A DNA stretch of 64,000 nt from Candidatus Babeliales bacterium. GTDB lineage: Bacteria > Babelota > Babeliae > Babelales > RVW-14. Positions 26,666-35,625 of the stretch are shown in pieces. The stretch is from positions 70,917 through 134,916 of the forward strand of contig JAIERW010000001.1 of assembly GCA_019746485.1 (NCBI GenBank), in the 5' to 3' direction. A program made the position numbers and the translations under genes. Position 1 is the stretch's first letter, and the number at the start of each line of letters is the position of its first letter. A model generated the notes under the pieces. The model was not told the DNA's origin. It made no database searches and worked only from the letters and a program-made list of their open reading frames with translations.

Positions 26666-28321
26666 ATGTTGCCAATTGTCTTAATGCAAGAAACGTTAGC
26701 AAAACTCACACCACAAAAAAAGAATCAAACAGCCCTGTTCTCGCTTTTACTCTTTTTTCTCACGATTACAATCCTTGGGCTGCCCTTTACCAACTGGGGC
26801 TTTAAAACAGACGACTTTGGTAATATTTATCATTGCAAAATTAACAGCCTCAAAGATATGGTGAATTTTTTTACTGAAGGCAACATGGAGCGCTTTAATC
26901 ACGCATCAAACAGCACTTCAGACTCACAAGCCTTTTTTGCAGGCCTGTATCGCCCTGTTTCATTTATTTATTATTACGCTCAATATCTTTTATTTGGCAC
27001 CAATCCGTACGGCTATTTTTTAACAACCGTTATTTTTCATGCGCTCAACAGCGTACTACTGTTTAACATTTTCATACCAATTGCCGGCACGATTGGTGCC
27101 TTTTTAGCAGCTGCCTTTTTTGCTTTCCATCCCAGCTTGTGGAACTGGCTTGGCTGGATCAGCGCACAAACGTATTTCATTGAGCTCTTCGTTTTGCTCT
27201 TGTTAATTCTAGCGCTCAAGCGCTATCTCGACAGTAAAAAAACAGTTTTTTATATAATCTCGTGCACGCTCTTTGCCTTAAATCTCTTTTTAAAAGAAGC
27301 AACTATAATTCTACCTCTCTGGATTATTCCGGCCGTTTATTTGTATCTGGACAAAAACCCAGGCAGTCTTTGGAAAAGCCTGCGCGTTTCACTTGGCTAT
27401 TGGCTTGTTGTGGTCGGTTATGTTGCCGCACGCTTGTCAATGTTCCCACTGACTTCCAACACCGGCTCATTAACGTTTGAGCCAACACTGGCATCGTTTT
27501 TGGCACGCATGCAAAGTCGCGTTTTGGATTTTGTAACGTACGCAGTCGACATGATCGGTTTTACCACGCTACCCGCAAACAATCGTATTTTCAAGGGAAG
27601 CCTCTTGCTTGCTTTTTTTGCGCTCCTTGCCTGGCTGTTTATTCACAACCAACAAAAAAAATGGATGATTTTTTTTCTCTACAGCACTGCGCTGTTTAGC
27701 TGGCCAGCACTGTTGATGCACTATCAACCGCGTTACATTTACATGGCCCTTCCATTTTTTTTGCTCATGATACTCGTTGGTTTTAAATTTTACCAAAGCT
27801 CATACCAACCAAAAATCTATAAAGCTGTGTCATATGCTTTATGCTTGATTATTGCAACGCACGCATATTTTTTATTTGATAAGCTGGCTTTGCGCGAAAG
27901 CGTTTTACATCAGGTTACCCAATCATTTCAAACGCTCGCAAACAATCAAACACTTCATAACCGCCCACTCTGTTTTGTAGGCATTCCATCCCACTGGTTT
28001 TCTATGGGCACCGCACAAGCAATGTGGCTGCTCACCAACAACAACTCCTACCCCGTTTATCAATGTGATGCAAAAATGTATTTGGCTGGTAACGACAATT
28101 ATTTAAAAGTACCTGCACTTGATAAAAACTATTTAGAAATTATCAAAAACGAAGATGGCTTTTTATTGCAGTCTTTGCACAAAGATAAGCTATGGTTTGC
28201 TGACGAAACCGGAAAAAGACGTGCGCAAGTCAGTCTTTCAATTCCGAAAGAAGCACGCGAACACAACACCATCTTCATCACGTGGGACTACTACAAAGCT
28301 GAATTCAAAATTTTATCATGA
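26666..28321 (+). CDS. GT-C type polytopic membrane glycosyltransferase, paralogue D
   Basis: Inner-membrane protein of 551 residues. Landmarks are TNWGFKTDDFGNIYH, LYRPVSFIYYYAQ, FHALNSVLLF, FHPSLWNWLGW, LKEATIILP, VGIPSHWFSMGTAQAMWLL and the end ITWDYYKAEF. It is 11 bp after the GtrB-like gene and overlaps the next GT-C gene by four bases. The start at 26666 lacks a strong ribosome-binding site; an in-frame ATG six codons later is an alternative. It probably takes sugar from the polyprenyl phosphate made by its neighbour. Confidence 0.75.
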   Translation: MLPIVLMQETLAKLTPQKKNQTALFSLLLFFLTITILGLPFTNWGFKTDDFGNIYHCKINSLKDMVNFFTEGNMERFNHASNSTSDSQAFFAGLYRPVSFIYYYAQYLLFGTNPYGYFLTTVIFHALNSVLLFNIFIPIAGTIGAFLAAAFFAFHPSLWNWLGWISAQTYFIELFVLLLLILALKRYLDSKKTVFYIISCTLFALNLFLKEATIILPLWIIPAVYLYLDKNPGSLWKSLRVSLGYWLVVVGYVAARLSMFPLTSNTGSLTFEPTLASFLARMQSRVLDFVTYAVDMIGFTTLPANNRIFKGSLLLAFFALLAWLFIHNQQKKWMIFFLYSTALFSWPALLMHYQPRYIYMALPFFLLMILVGFKFYQSSYQPKIYKAVSYALCLIIATHAYFLFDKLALRESVLHQVTQSFQTLANNQTLHNRPLCFVGIPSHWFSMGTAQAMWLLTNNNSYPVYQCDAKMYLAGNDNYLKVPALDKNYLEIIKNEDGFLLQSLHKDKLWFADETGKRRAQVSLSIPKEAREHNTIFITWDYYKAEFKILS

Positions 28322-30036
28322 GCACTAACAAAAAAACCATTATCGCAATTATTCTTTTTTTGAGCATAATCATAATTTTTGGCGTGCCATTTACCAACTG
28401 GTGGTTTAACGGTGATGATTTTCATGGCCTTTTTCTTGCTTACAAAACAACTAACTGGCGCGATCTCTGGAATTTTTTCTGTGAGGGACACACTAACATT
28501 GGCGTTGGACCCTCAAATGCAGTTGGCAGCTTAGAACGTACATCATTTTTAGGCACCTACTACCGCCCACTCTACTGCATTTTTTTAACGCTCCAGTACT
28601 GGCTTTTTGGCACACATGCCTACCCTTATTTTTTATGTAATATTGCTTTTCATGCGTTTAATACTACCCTACTCTTTATTCTTTTTTCACAGCTTACTAC
28701 GCTATTTCCCGCTCTTTTAGCTTCGCTGCTGTTTGCCACACATCCACAAATTGCTTATCGTTTTGGCGCTATCGTTAACTTTCATTACTACGTTAACGTG
28801 ACACTCGTGCTACTCACACTGCTCGCTTTCAAAAAATATCTCGATACCAACCACCAGCGCTATAACGCCCTGGCCTGTTCACTTTTTGCACTCAGTCTTT
28901 TTACACGCGAATCGTCAATTGTGCTACCCGGCATCGCTTTCATTGGCGCTTATTTGTACCTGTATCCCTACGAAGAATTGGGCATCATTCACCACCTCAA
29001 AAACTTTCCTGCCATGCTCAGCAAGGTTGCAGGACTTGCAGGCACCGTCATTGCCTTTCTAGCTTTGCGGCTGTATCTCTACCCACTTGCTCCTCTCCCG
29101 CCATCAACATCAAACACATCATGGCTCCTTAAAAAAATGCCAGAATTCAAAGTTTTTCTGTTCGATCTTTTTAGTCTCTCGTGGCTCCCCTGGGGGCGCC
29201 CAGTGCTGCGCGGTACGTTGCTCATCACCTGCATCGCCCTATTCGCCTGGCTCTTTTCCTGCAACACGCGAAAACGTTACGTCTTTGGCGCATTTTTGTG
29301 TGGGCTTCTCATGCTCTGGCCAGCATTGGCCGGGCCTTACAGCCCTCGCTATTTTTATGAAAGCTACCCATTTTTTTTATTAAGTTTTATTCTGTGTTGC
29401 GTTTTTTATACCGGCAGGCTTACCAAATTTAAAACAGCTTTGCTCACCCTACTTTCTTGCTTCGTAATTTTTACTACCGGCTTTGTGCTACACAGCTTTG
29501 CACGCCGCACCGCAAAGCACGCTCAGCTTGCACAAGCAACAAACGAGTTAGTTGCAAACCCCGCCATCAAGAATCGTGCACTCTGTTTTATTGGCCACCC
29601 GCTGGACGGCTTTGGCGAACAAAATGCAGCAATCTTTTGGATACTGTTAAATAACGCAGGCATTCCCATTTTTTTTGATTCGGCAACGGCCATTATGCAG
29701 GCAGATGCTAACATTGTGCAGCCAACCAAATGGGCCACTATTGTGAGCAAATATCACAACAAAAATTATTACACGACCACACCTGTTCCAGGTGGTTTTA
29801 GGTTTACCTCAACCAACCCCGAAAAAGTTTATTTCTTGGCAGAGCACACCGGTTATTCGCTGGGAAAAAAGATTATTCATGAAAGAAAGATTGTTAACAA
29901 ACAAAACGTTGTTACTGATTTTTCGCTGCTACTTGATGAGCAGTACATAAAAAAAAGTCCCATCTTTATCAGATGGGACTTTGAAACTAAAAAATTCTTA
30001 ATAATTAATCACGATACGGCGATGACGACGAACTAG
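28318..30036 (+). CDS. GT-C type polytopic membrane glycosyltransferase, paralogue E
   Basis: Inner-membrane protein of 572 residues, the most divergent of the five: TNWWFNGDDFHGLF, YYRPLYCIFLTLQ, FHAFNTTLLF, a GHPLDGFGEQNAAIFWIL block and the end IRWDFETKKF. The ATG overlaps the previous stop (ATGA). Its last 32 bp overlap the convergent gene 30005-32284. The codons for the conserved SPIF..RWDF end also form a 12-bp hairpin that reads as a terminator for the opposite strand. Confidence 0.75.
   Translation: MSTNKKTIIAIILFLSIIIIFGVPFTNWWFNGDDFHGLFLAYKTTNWRDLWNFFCEGHTNIGVGPSNAVGSLERTSFLGTYYRPLYCIFLTLQYWLFGTHAYPYFLCNIAFHAFNTTLLFILFSQLTTLFPALLASLLFATHPQIAYRFGAIVNFHYYVNVTLVLLTLLAFKKYLDTNHQRYNALACSLFALSLFTRESSIVLPGIAFIGAYLYLYPYEELGIIHHLKNFPAMLSKVAGLAGTVIAFLALRLYLYPLAPLPPSTSNTSWLLKKMPEFKVFLFDLFSLSWLPWGRPVLRGTLLITCIALFAWLFSCNTRKRYVFGAFLCGLLMLWPALAGPYSPRYFYESYPFFLLSFILCCVFYTGRLTKFKTALLTLLSCFVIFTTGFVLHSFARRTAKHAQLAQATNELVANPAIKNRALCFIGHPLDGFGEQNAAIFWILLNNAGIPIFFDSATAIMQADANIVQPTKWATIVSKYHNKNYYTTTPVPGGFRFTSTNPEKVYFLAEHTGYSLGKKIIHERKIVNKQNVVTDFSLLLDEQYIKKSPIFIRWDFETKKFLIINHDTAMTTN
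29949..29982 (-). terminator. Intrinsic terminator embedded in the coding end of GT-C paralogue E
   Basis: A perfect 12-bp stem (29954-29965 with 29971-29982) with a 5-base loop is followed on the minus strand by eight T's (29956-29949). It lies 23 bases past the stop of the minus-strand gene at 30005, inside the plus-strand coding sequence. Confidence 0.8.
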
Positions 30037-32284
30037 AGGTCGACAAACCTGCCGGCGACGATGGGCGACGCTGAGGAGTATTTACTTGCTGACTCGAAAG
30101 TGTTTCATGAAAGCACGCATGCTTACATTCCAACGTTTCTCTATCAAACATAAAGACATAAGCTCCTCGGTGCGAGCCAGGAAAATCTCTGTCTTTGTCT
30201 CTCAATGCTTGCGTATGATCATAACTTGCGCTATGAACAATTTTTGCCTCAAGAACAAGCACTGATCTATTTTCTAAGCGCTCAAAATCAAGCTGACGGG
30301 CAAATTCCGTATGAATTCCTTCTATACCAGGAACAACACCATACTGAATATAATCTTTAACAAATGGTGACAATTTATGAAACTTATCAGCCTTTTGATT
30401 TTTAACTGAGATATCACGACCACGCATAACACTTAAAGCTCGATTATTGAGATATAAAACAACCATCATGTTCTGACAACGGCCATCTTGGCCAATAATT
30501 TGCTGACGAATAACAACGTGCTGTGAATCTTTGTAAACAATGTTGTCGTAATTAGCAAAAGAAGATAACAACGCACGCGCATCTTGCCATCGCATACGCC
30601 TTGAAATGCGCCCGCTTGGTGATGATTGTCGCGAAATTCCTGTTGGCGATGAATCAGATGAACTCCCAAACGAATCATCAAAAAATGATGGAGACGAACC
30701 TCCAGAAGTCTCTGGTGAAGAAAAGGTACCATCGCCAGAAATTGGGGAAAGAGAAATAGACAAATCATCTAAACTTGGAATTATATAAGCTTGTGGTTCA
30801 ACCTGTGGTTCAACCACGACAGACTCTGGTATCACTAGTTTTTGTTGAGCTTTCAACAAATTCCGGCGCACTCGTTCTTCTTGGCGATTTTGTTTAACAA
30901 CTTTGCTAAACAAATCTCTAAAGCACTCAATTTTAGCTTTAACACGAGACAAATTGCTAATCATCTTGTAAGGCTTACCCTGAATCTTATAATCAAATAT
31001 CTCAAAGTTACCTCCAGACAAATGCCAAAGATTAAGCTTATAGAAAAATTCATAGAGTTCAGGAAATAATACGTGAAAAGATGCCTCAACCAAATCACAA
31101 TACTCATTATTTCTATTACCATAAGACTTTTTAAGCGCCTCTAAACGCAAACGCGAATATCTATCAGAAGCTGACAACTTTGTAGCCACAGCAGATTGCT
31201 GCTGAATATCTTCAAGCTCTAATAATTTTTTAAAAACAAGTTCACACAGTTTAGATTCTTCGGGATAACAATTTGAATTATCAAGAATTTTATGCATCAA
31301 AAAAATTGTCGTTGGAATTGCGGCCGATTTAGCTTGATACCTTGCAAACAATTTTTCATATAAATCTCGATAACTTGTTCGCAAAAACACACTACCTTCA
31401 CCAACTAAAATATTAACAATAGATTCTCCAGCAAGCGCTGAAATAGCATTTTGAGCTTGCTCTAAATCAGCAAAAACGTTTAAAATATTTTTAATTTTTG
31501 TAGCAACACCTTGGTAGCAAGCGCATTGACTAGAACTAGAAATACTATTTATTTGGTTAGAAAAATCACGCACACGCAAAATACTACAATCAAAAATTGC
31601 CTTGATTGATACACCAAACGCTCCTGTTGAAAGAATATCTGGAGCGTAGCGCATCTTCATTGCTTCAACTTGCTTAATAAAAGTACCAAAATAGACTAAC
31701 GCACTTGCCTCATATTTGTTGCGAATTTTTATAACCGGTCGATCAAGAATAGCTTTTTTTGATGCTAAAATTCCTGCACAGCAACAAGCTTCTTGAGCAC
31801 AATTACTATTATTAAGAACCTCAAGCACCTCTGTTAATTCATTAAAACTTTGCGCAAATTTTATCATTTTTTGAAGAAGCTGAGAGCGCAAAGAAATAAA
31901 AGCCTGTAAGTCTGTAAAAGAAAAGCCTTGCTCTGCAATATGCGCATCAACCTGTGCTAACAAATCTTTAAAATCTGAAGACATAAGTTTTAAACCAATA
32001 TCATGACGCTGCAAAAGCTCAAGCAACTTGGCATCCCATGCGTCATCATCTTTATTATTTTTTGTCGCACACTGCTCACCCAAAACGTTTTCAAAAATAC
32101 GTTCTCGCGTTGAAAGTACTTGCAAAAGGAATGCAAGCTGTTTTTCATCTTCAGCTACTTGGCTCACCAAAGCTTGTGCAGGGCCTGTAGCAACTTCTTC
32201 AGAACTGGACGATGCACTAAAAAGATTGATCGGAGCTATGGCTGTCATAAGCCATAACAATAGAATTTTAGATATGTTCTTCAT
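30005..32284 (-). CDS. Secreted protein of unknown function with Ser-rich linker
   Basis: Unrecognised protein of 759 residues. The ATG at 32284 has GGAGG upstream and opens a signal peptide ending INLFSAS. The first 500 residues look mainly helical and contain several Cys pairs (CAQEACCCAG, SSSQCACYQG). A Ser/Gly/Pro-rich linker (about 520-590) joins a C-terminal domain of about 150 residues (RWQDARALLSSFANYD onward, with LYLNNRALSVMRGRD and AYVFMFDRETLECKHACF). The end is a poly-Ser tail. The C-terminal domain looks enzyme-like or nucleic-acid-processing but matches no family I know. It is possibly an exported effector. Confidence 0.7.
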   Translation of the reverse strand: MKNISKILLLWLMTAIAPINLFSASSSSEEVATGPAQALVSQVAEDEKQLAFLLQVLSTRERIFENVLGEQCATKNNKDDDAWDAKLLELLQRHDIGLKLMSSDFKDLLAQVDAHIAEQGFSFTDLQAFISLRSQLLQKMIKFAQSFNELTEVLEVLNNSNCAQEACCCAGILASKKAILDRPVIKIRNKYEASALVYFGTFIKQVEAMKMRYAPDILSTGAFGVSIKAIFDCSILRVRDFSNQINSISSSSQCACYQGVATKIKNILNVFADLEQAQNAISALAGESIVNILVGEGSVFLRTSYRDLYEKLFARYQAKSAAIPTTIFLMHKILDNSNCYPEESKLCELVFKKLLELEDIQQQSAVATKLSASDRYSRLRLEALKKSYGNRNNEYCDLVEASFHVLFPELYEFFYKLNLWHLSGGNFEIFDYKIQGKPYKMISNLSRVKAKIECFRDLFSKVVKQNRQEERVRRNLLKAQQKLVIPESVVVEPQVEPQAYIIPSLDDLSISLSPISGDGTFSSPETSGGSSPSFFDDSFGSSSDSSPTGISRQSSPSGRISRRMRWQDARALLSSFANYDNIVYKDSQHVVIRQQIIGQDGRCQNMMVVLYLNNRALSVMRGRDISVKNQKADKFHKLSPFVKDYIQYGVVPGIEGIHTEFARQLDFERLENRSVLVLEAKIVHSASYDHTQALRDKDRDFPGSHRGAYVFMFDRETLECKHACFHETLSSQQVNTPQRRPSSPAGLSTSSSSSSPYRD

Positions 32285-32296
32285 AAAAACCTCCAT

Positions 32297-32420
32297 TCGC
32301 CTTCGCTCTAACGAGCTATGGCGTAATTTTGCCCTAAAAGGGCGCAGTGCCGCGTCGTAGTTCTTGCCACGCCATAGTTTTAACGGAGGCGGGTAGCGTA
32401 GACGGGCATTTTTATTACTT
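32297..32420. repeat. Intergenic inverted-repeat element
   Basis: GCTATGGCG near 32313 is mirrored by CGCCATAG near 32372. GCCCTAAAAGGGC lies between them as a small hairpin, and GGAGGCGGGTAGCGTAGACGGGC follows in pieces. Its higher GC than the surroundings and its folded layout suggest a dispersed palindromic element. No second copy is in the window. Confidence 0.35.
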
Positions 32421-32463
32421 TAATATTATATTTCTAACTGTATATTAAAATTAGAAAATAGTC

Positions 32464-32487
32464 AAAAGGGCTTAAAAATAGGCCCTT
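32464..32487 (-). terminator. Weak terminator after the GT2 gene
   Basis: On the minus strand AAGGGC and GCCCTT pair around a 10-base loop and are followed by four T's. The stem touches the stop codon of the gene at 32486. Confidence 0.4.
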
Positions 32488-33409
32488 ATCGCCCTAAAAG
32501 TGCGCTAATCTTGCGCAAAGCCCCCTTATACTTCCAGGTCAGGCGTTCCAGGGCTTTGGCAGGCAAAGACTTGCCTTTGACCACTTGTGGATGCTTTTCA
32601 AGAACTTCTTGGTGCAAAAAATCAAAGCATGCGCCGGTATTGGTACGGTCGATATATTCTTTAGTAATAATCTTGCCAAGATTGTTTTGTTGGCGATCAT
32701 AATAAACCCCTTCCCATTTGGCCAGGTAGCGGTTTAAGTCGTCCTTCATTTTTTGATAATTGGTCTTGCGCACATCAACATTGGCATGCGGATAGTGCTC
32801 AACATATGAATCTGGCGCATCAAGAACCTGGTAACCTGCCTGCCATAGTTTTAAACACAGGTCGCCATCGCCGTTATAAAAAAAGAACGTCTCTTCGTCG
32901 ATATAACCGATTTCTTTAAGCGCAGCGTTTAAAAACATGCCATGATTCACATACAATTTTTCGCCAAGCGTGCAGCCAACATGGTAGGTATTTTCGCGTG
33001 ACCACTCACGCCAGTAAAAAGCCAACGCACCAATGTTGTTTCCTGCTTCTCGTTGCTGGTCAAAATAAGTGCAACCATTTTTTAAAGCTCCGGGCACAAA
33101 AACACAGTCGTCACTAATCATACACACGTACTCACCTTGCGCTGCTTTAAACGCCAAGTTCATAAAATAGCCCCACGAGCGTCGCTTAATTTCCTTACCT
33201 TCCCAAACGCCACGGTTGTGCTGCGCAATGGTAATCACATCTTTTTGTTCGCACAACCAAGCAAGCGTGCCATCAGTTGAGCCACCGTCAACAATAATAA
33301 TTTCGTGCGCCATGTTTTCAACTTCGCGCCGAATGCTGGCAAGCGTTAGCTTGATAAACGCTAAGCGGTTGTACGAACCAAGAATGACCGAAACTTTTGG
33401 ATTTTTCAT
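32486..33409 (-). CDS. GT2 family glycosyltransferase
   Basis: Protein of 307 residues with a GT-A fold: VSVILGSYNRLAFIK, IIVDGGSTDGT, the metal-binding ISDDCVF, then FFFYNGDGDLCLKLW, an ED-type acceptor-site segment, and a basic C-terminus that may lie at the membrane. It is soluble, with no membrane helices. It follows the GT4 gene by 5 bp and probably adds one sugar to the same surface glycan. Donor and linkage are unknown. Confidence 0.8.
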   Translation of the reverse strand: MKNPKVSVILGSYNRLAFIKLTLASIRREVENMAHEIIIVDGGSTDGTLAWLCEQKDVITIAQHNRGVWEGKEIKRRSWGYFMNLAFKAAQGEYVCMISDDCVFVPGALKNGCTYFDQQREAGNNIGALAFYWREWSRENTYHVGCTLGEKLYVNHGMFLNAALKEIGYIDEETFFFYNGDGDLCLKLWQAGYQVLDAPDSYVEHYPHANVDVRKTNYQKMKDDLNRYLAKWEGVYYDRQQNNLGKIITKEYIDRTNTGACFDFLHQEVLEKHPQVVKGKSLPAKALERLTWKYKGALRKISALLGR

Positions 33410-33414
33410 AACTT

Positions 33415-34590
33415 TTATCCGTGAATGTAACGCTGCTTACTGCTCCAACAACGGCGTACCAGCGCAAACTCATCAAGAATTTTTACAATCTTTTTCACAT
33501 AATCATCGCAGGTCCAGCTGCGCGCGCGCTGCAGGCCTTTCGCAATTAACTGCCCGCGCAACTCATTGCTTTCCAGCAACGCATGCACATTCATAGCCAG
33601 CTGCTCGGCACTGCGCGGATTAAAAAACAAAGCCGCATCACCAAGCTGCTCGCGCATGCCGTCAACATCGGCCGCTATTACCGGACAGCCAAGCGCAAAA
33701 GCTTCTAGCGGCGGAATATTGTTGGGACCAAAAAATGATGCAAAGGTTAGTGCGCACGCTGCACGATACAAAGCCACAAGCTCAGAAATTGAAACAAAGC
33801 CAAGAAAATGAACCTGTTCTGCTAAGCCCAGCAATTCGACCATCTCTTGAACGTACGCCAAATTTCCTTTATCTGAACCAGTCAGTACCAGATCAACCAA
33901 ACAGCCCTGCTCTTTGAGCAACTTGAGAGCATGCAACAACGTTACGTGATTTTTGTGTGGCCAAAACTGCGCCGGGTAAAAAATGTACGGCTTTTTAATG
34001 CCATATTTTTCTACCACATCAATCGACTCAAACGTTTGATTCAAAACAAAGTCTGGCGTTGGCAACTCGAGCGTTTCAACGCGCTGCGCAGACATGCCGT
34101 AAAAACGCATCACTTCTTGTTTTGCCGTTTCGTTACCCGCCAACACATAGGCAGCTCGCGGGATAACCCGCGCGTAGTGCTGCTCACGCTCTTCAAACGT
34201 ACTGCCCGTCACGCTCACTTCAGGAAAGAACGGTTGATGACGGTGCTGCAGATCCCACACTGTGTACAAATACGGCACTTCAACAAGTTGATAGGCAGGT
34301 GTTACAAACCAAACCATATCAATACCGTTTTCAAGCACCGCACGATTCAAAAAAGTTTTATAATTTTTTTGCACTTGGCGAGCATCGCGATAACGCAAAC
34401 ATTTGAGCAATGCTTTTTTGATTAACGAATCAGTTGGTGTGCTTAAGTTTTTTTGCAATGAATCTAAAATAACAAATTCGTGCGGACTGTTGCTACGCTT
34501 AATTGCCTGCAATAACGAATACTGAAAGGTATAGCCGCCGCCTGACTGCGGGTCTGAAAGCGCTCCACCAAAATAAACACCTACTTTCAT
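33415..34590 (-). CDS. GT4 family glycosyltransferase
   Basis: Protein of 391 residues with the two-domain GT-B fold. The N-terminal domain starts MKVGVYFGGALSDPQSGGGY. The C-terminal donor-binding domain shows FYPAQFWPHKNH, LVLTGSDKGN, VHFLGFVSISELVALY and the glycine/glutamate signature PPLEAFALGCPVIAADV, typical of family GT4. No strong ribosome-binding site precedes 34590. It is paired with the GT2 gene 5 bp downstream. A dispersed repeat pair separates it from the methyltransferase gene upstream. Confidence 0.85.
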   Translation of the reverse strand: MKVGVYFGGALSDPQSGGGYTFQYSLLQAIKRSNSPHEFVILDSLQKNLSTPTDSLIKKALLKCLRYRDARQVQKNYKTFLNRAVLENGIDMVWFVTPAYQLVEVPYLYTVWDLQHRHQPFFPEVSVTGSTFEEREQHYARVIPRAAYVLAGNETAKQEVMRFYGMSAQRVETLELPTPDFVLNQTFESIDVVEKYGIKKPYIFYPAQFWPHKNHVTLLHALKLLKEQGCLVDLVLTGSDKGNLAYVQEMVELLGLAEQVHFLGFVSISELVALYRAACALTFASFFGPNNIPPLEAFALGCPVIAADVDGMREQLGDAALFFNPRSAEQLAMNVHALLESNELRGQLIAKGLQRARSWTCDDYVKKIVKILDEFALVRRCWSSKQRYIHG

Positions 34591-34690
34591 TGTTTAACTT
34601 TCATATCAATCTCATGATTTAAAATATAAATTCAAAATTATGTCGATTAAAAAACAACGAGTATCTTATCTAATTTCGCTTACACCCTAC

Positions 34691-34803
34691 CCCGTTCTCC
34701 CTGAGGAGCTCTACAAAGTAGAGCGTCTCGAAGGGCAAAAATTTTATCAACGAAACAACCCTTCGAGACGCCTGTCTTCGCCAGGCTCCTCAGGGAGAAC
34801 GGG
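34691..34803. repeat. Facing pair of dispersed palindromic repeats
   Basis: Two units lie in opposite orientation, 34691-34735 and 34759-34803. Each has the outer blocks GTTCTCCCTGAGGA and TCTCGAAGGG (or the reverse) around a private inner stem: GCTCTAC/GTAGAGC in one, GCCTG/CAGGC in the other. Three related units lie at 61498-61709. The changing inner stem inside fixed outer blocks is the pattern of REP-type elements. Confidence 0.75.
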
Positions 34804-34857
34804 AGGATAGACACTACTTGAAACTTGCAACACTAGATTGCTGAAATCAAACCTGCC

Positions 34858-35625
34858 TCACAACTTGCGTCCAACAGCACACACACCCCACGAGCTACTT
34901 ACCTGCTGCTTGCCGGTTAACCACTCTTCAAACGCCACGCATTCAAAGCCGTACTGGGCAAAGAGTGCTTCAACTTCAGGTTTAAATAAATAGCGCATGG
35001 CGTGCTTTTCATGCAACTCAGTCGTCGTATTATCTTTTTTGTCATGAACAAAAATAGTAAAGTTTACATTAACGCAATTGGCTGATTCTTGGCTTTCAGG
35101 CTCGGCAACACGCGTAACTTTAACACGCTCAGTTTCTATGCGCTTTACACGCACCTGCGAGCCTTGCGTTAGCACGGCAGGCCCATACCAAAAATCAAAA
35201 ATAAACAAACCGCCAACATTCACATGCGCAGCTGCTGTTTCAAAAGCCGCACGCAAGTCGCAATCGGTCGTTTGATAGCTCATGACATGAAAGAGTGATG
35301 CTACCACATCAAATTTTTTTTCTAACCGTACCGTACGCAAATCTGCCCACGAAAAAGAAAGCTTATTTTCGTATGCTGGATTGGCCGCACACAATGCCTG
35401 GGCAGACGCAAGCATCTCTTCACTAATATCAATGCCGTGCACCGCGTAGCCCTTTTGTGCCAGCTCCAAAGCATGCCGCCCGGTGCCGCACCCCAACTCC
35501 AAAATTGCATACGCATGCGGGGCAAATTTTTTGATTAAAGCATCAAGGTAGACTGTCTCTGCTTGATAATTTTTATCGTGATATAGCGCGTTGTAATACT
35601 GCGCATAAGCACCAAAAACACTCAT
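34858..35625 (-). CDS. SAM-dependent methyltransferase (class I)
   Basis: Protein of 255 residues: YAQYYNALYHDKNY, motif I ILELGCGTGRHALELA, VHGIDISEEML, a VVASLFHVMSYQ loop, GGLFIFDFWYGP, and a C-terminal beta-rich part with WLTGKQQVSS. This layout is common for sugar or small-molecule methyltransferases in nucleotide-sugar clusters. Its ATG overlaps the stop of the aminotransferase gene by four bases, so it probably modifies an amino sugar made by that enzyme. Confidence 0.8.
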   Translation of the reverse strand: MSVFGAYAQYYNALYHDKNYQAETVYLDALIKKFAPHAYAILELGCGTGRHALELAQKGYAVHGIDISEEMLASAQALCAANPAYENKLSFSWADLRTVRLEKKFDVVASLFHVMSYQTTDCDLRAAFETAAAHVNVGGLFIFDFWYGPAVLTQGSQVRVKRIETERVKVTRVAEPESQESANCVNVNFTIFVHDKKDNTTTELHEKHAMRYLFKPEVEALFAQYGFECVAFEEWLTGKQQVSSSWGVCAVGRKL

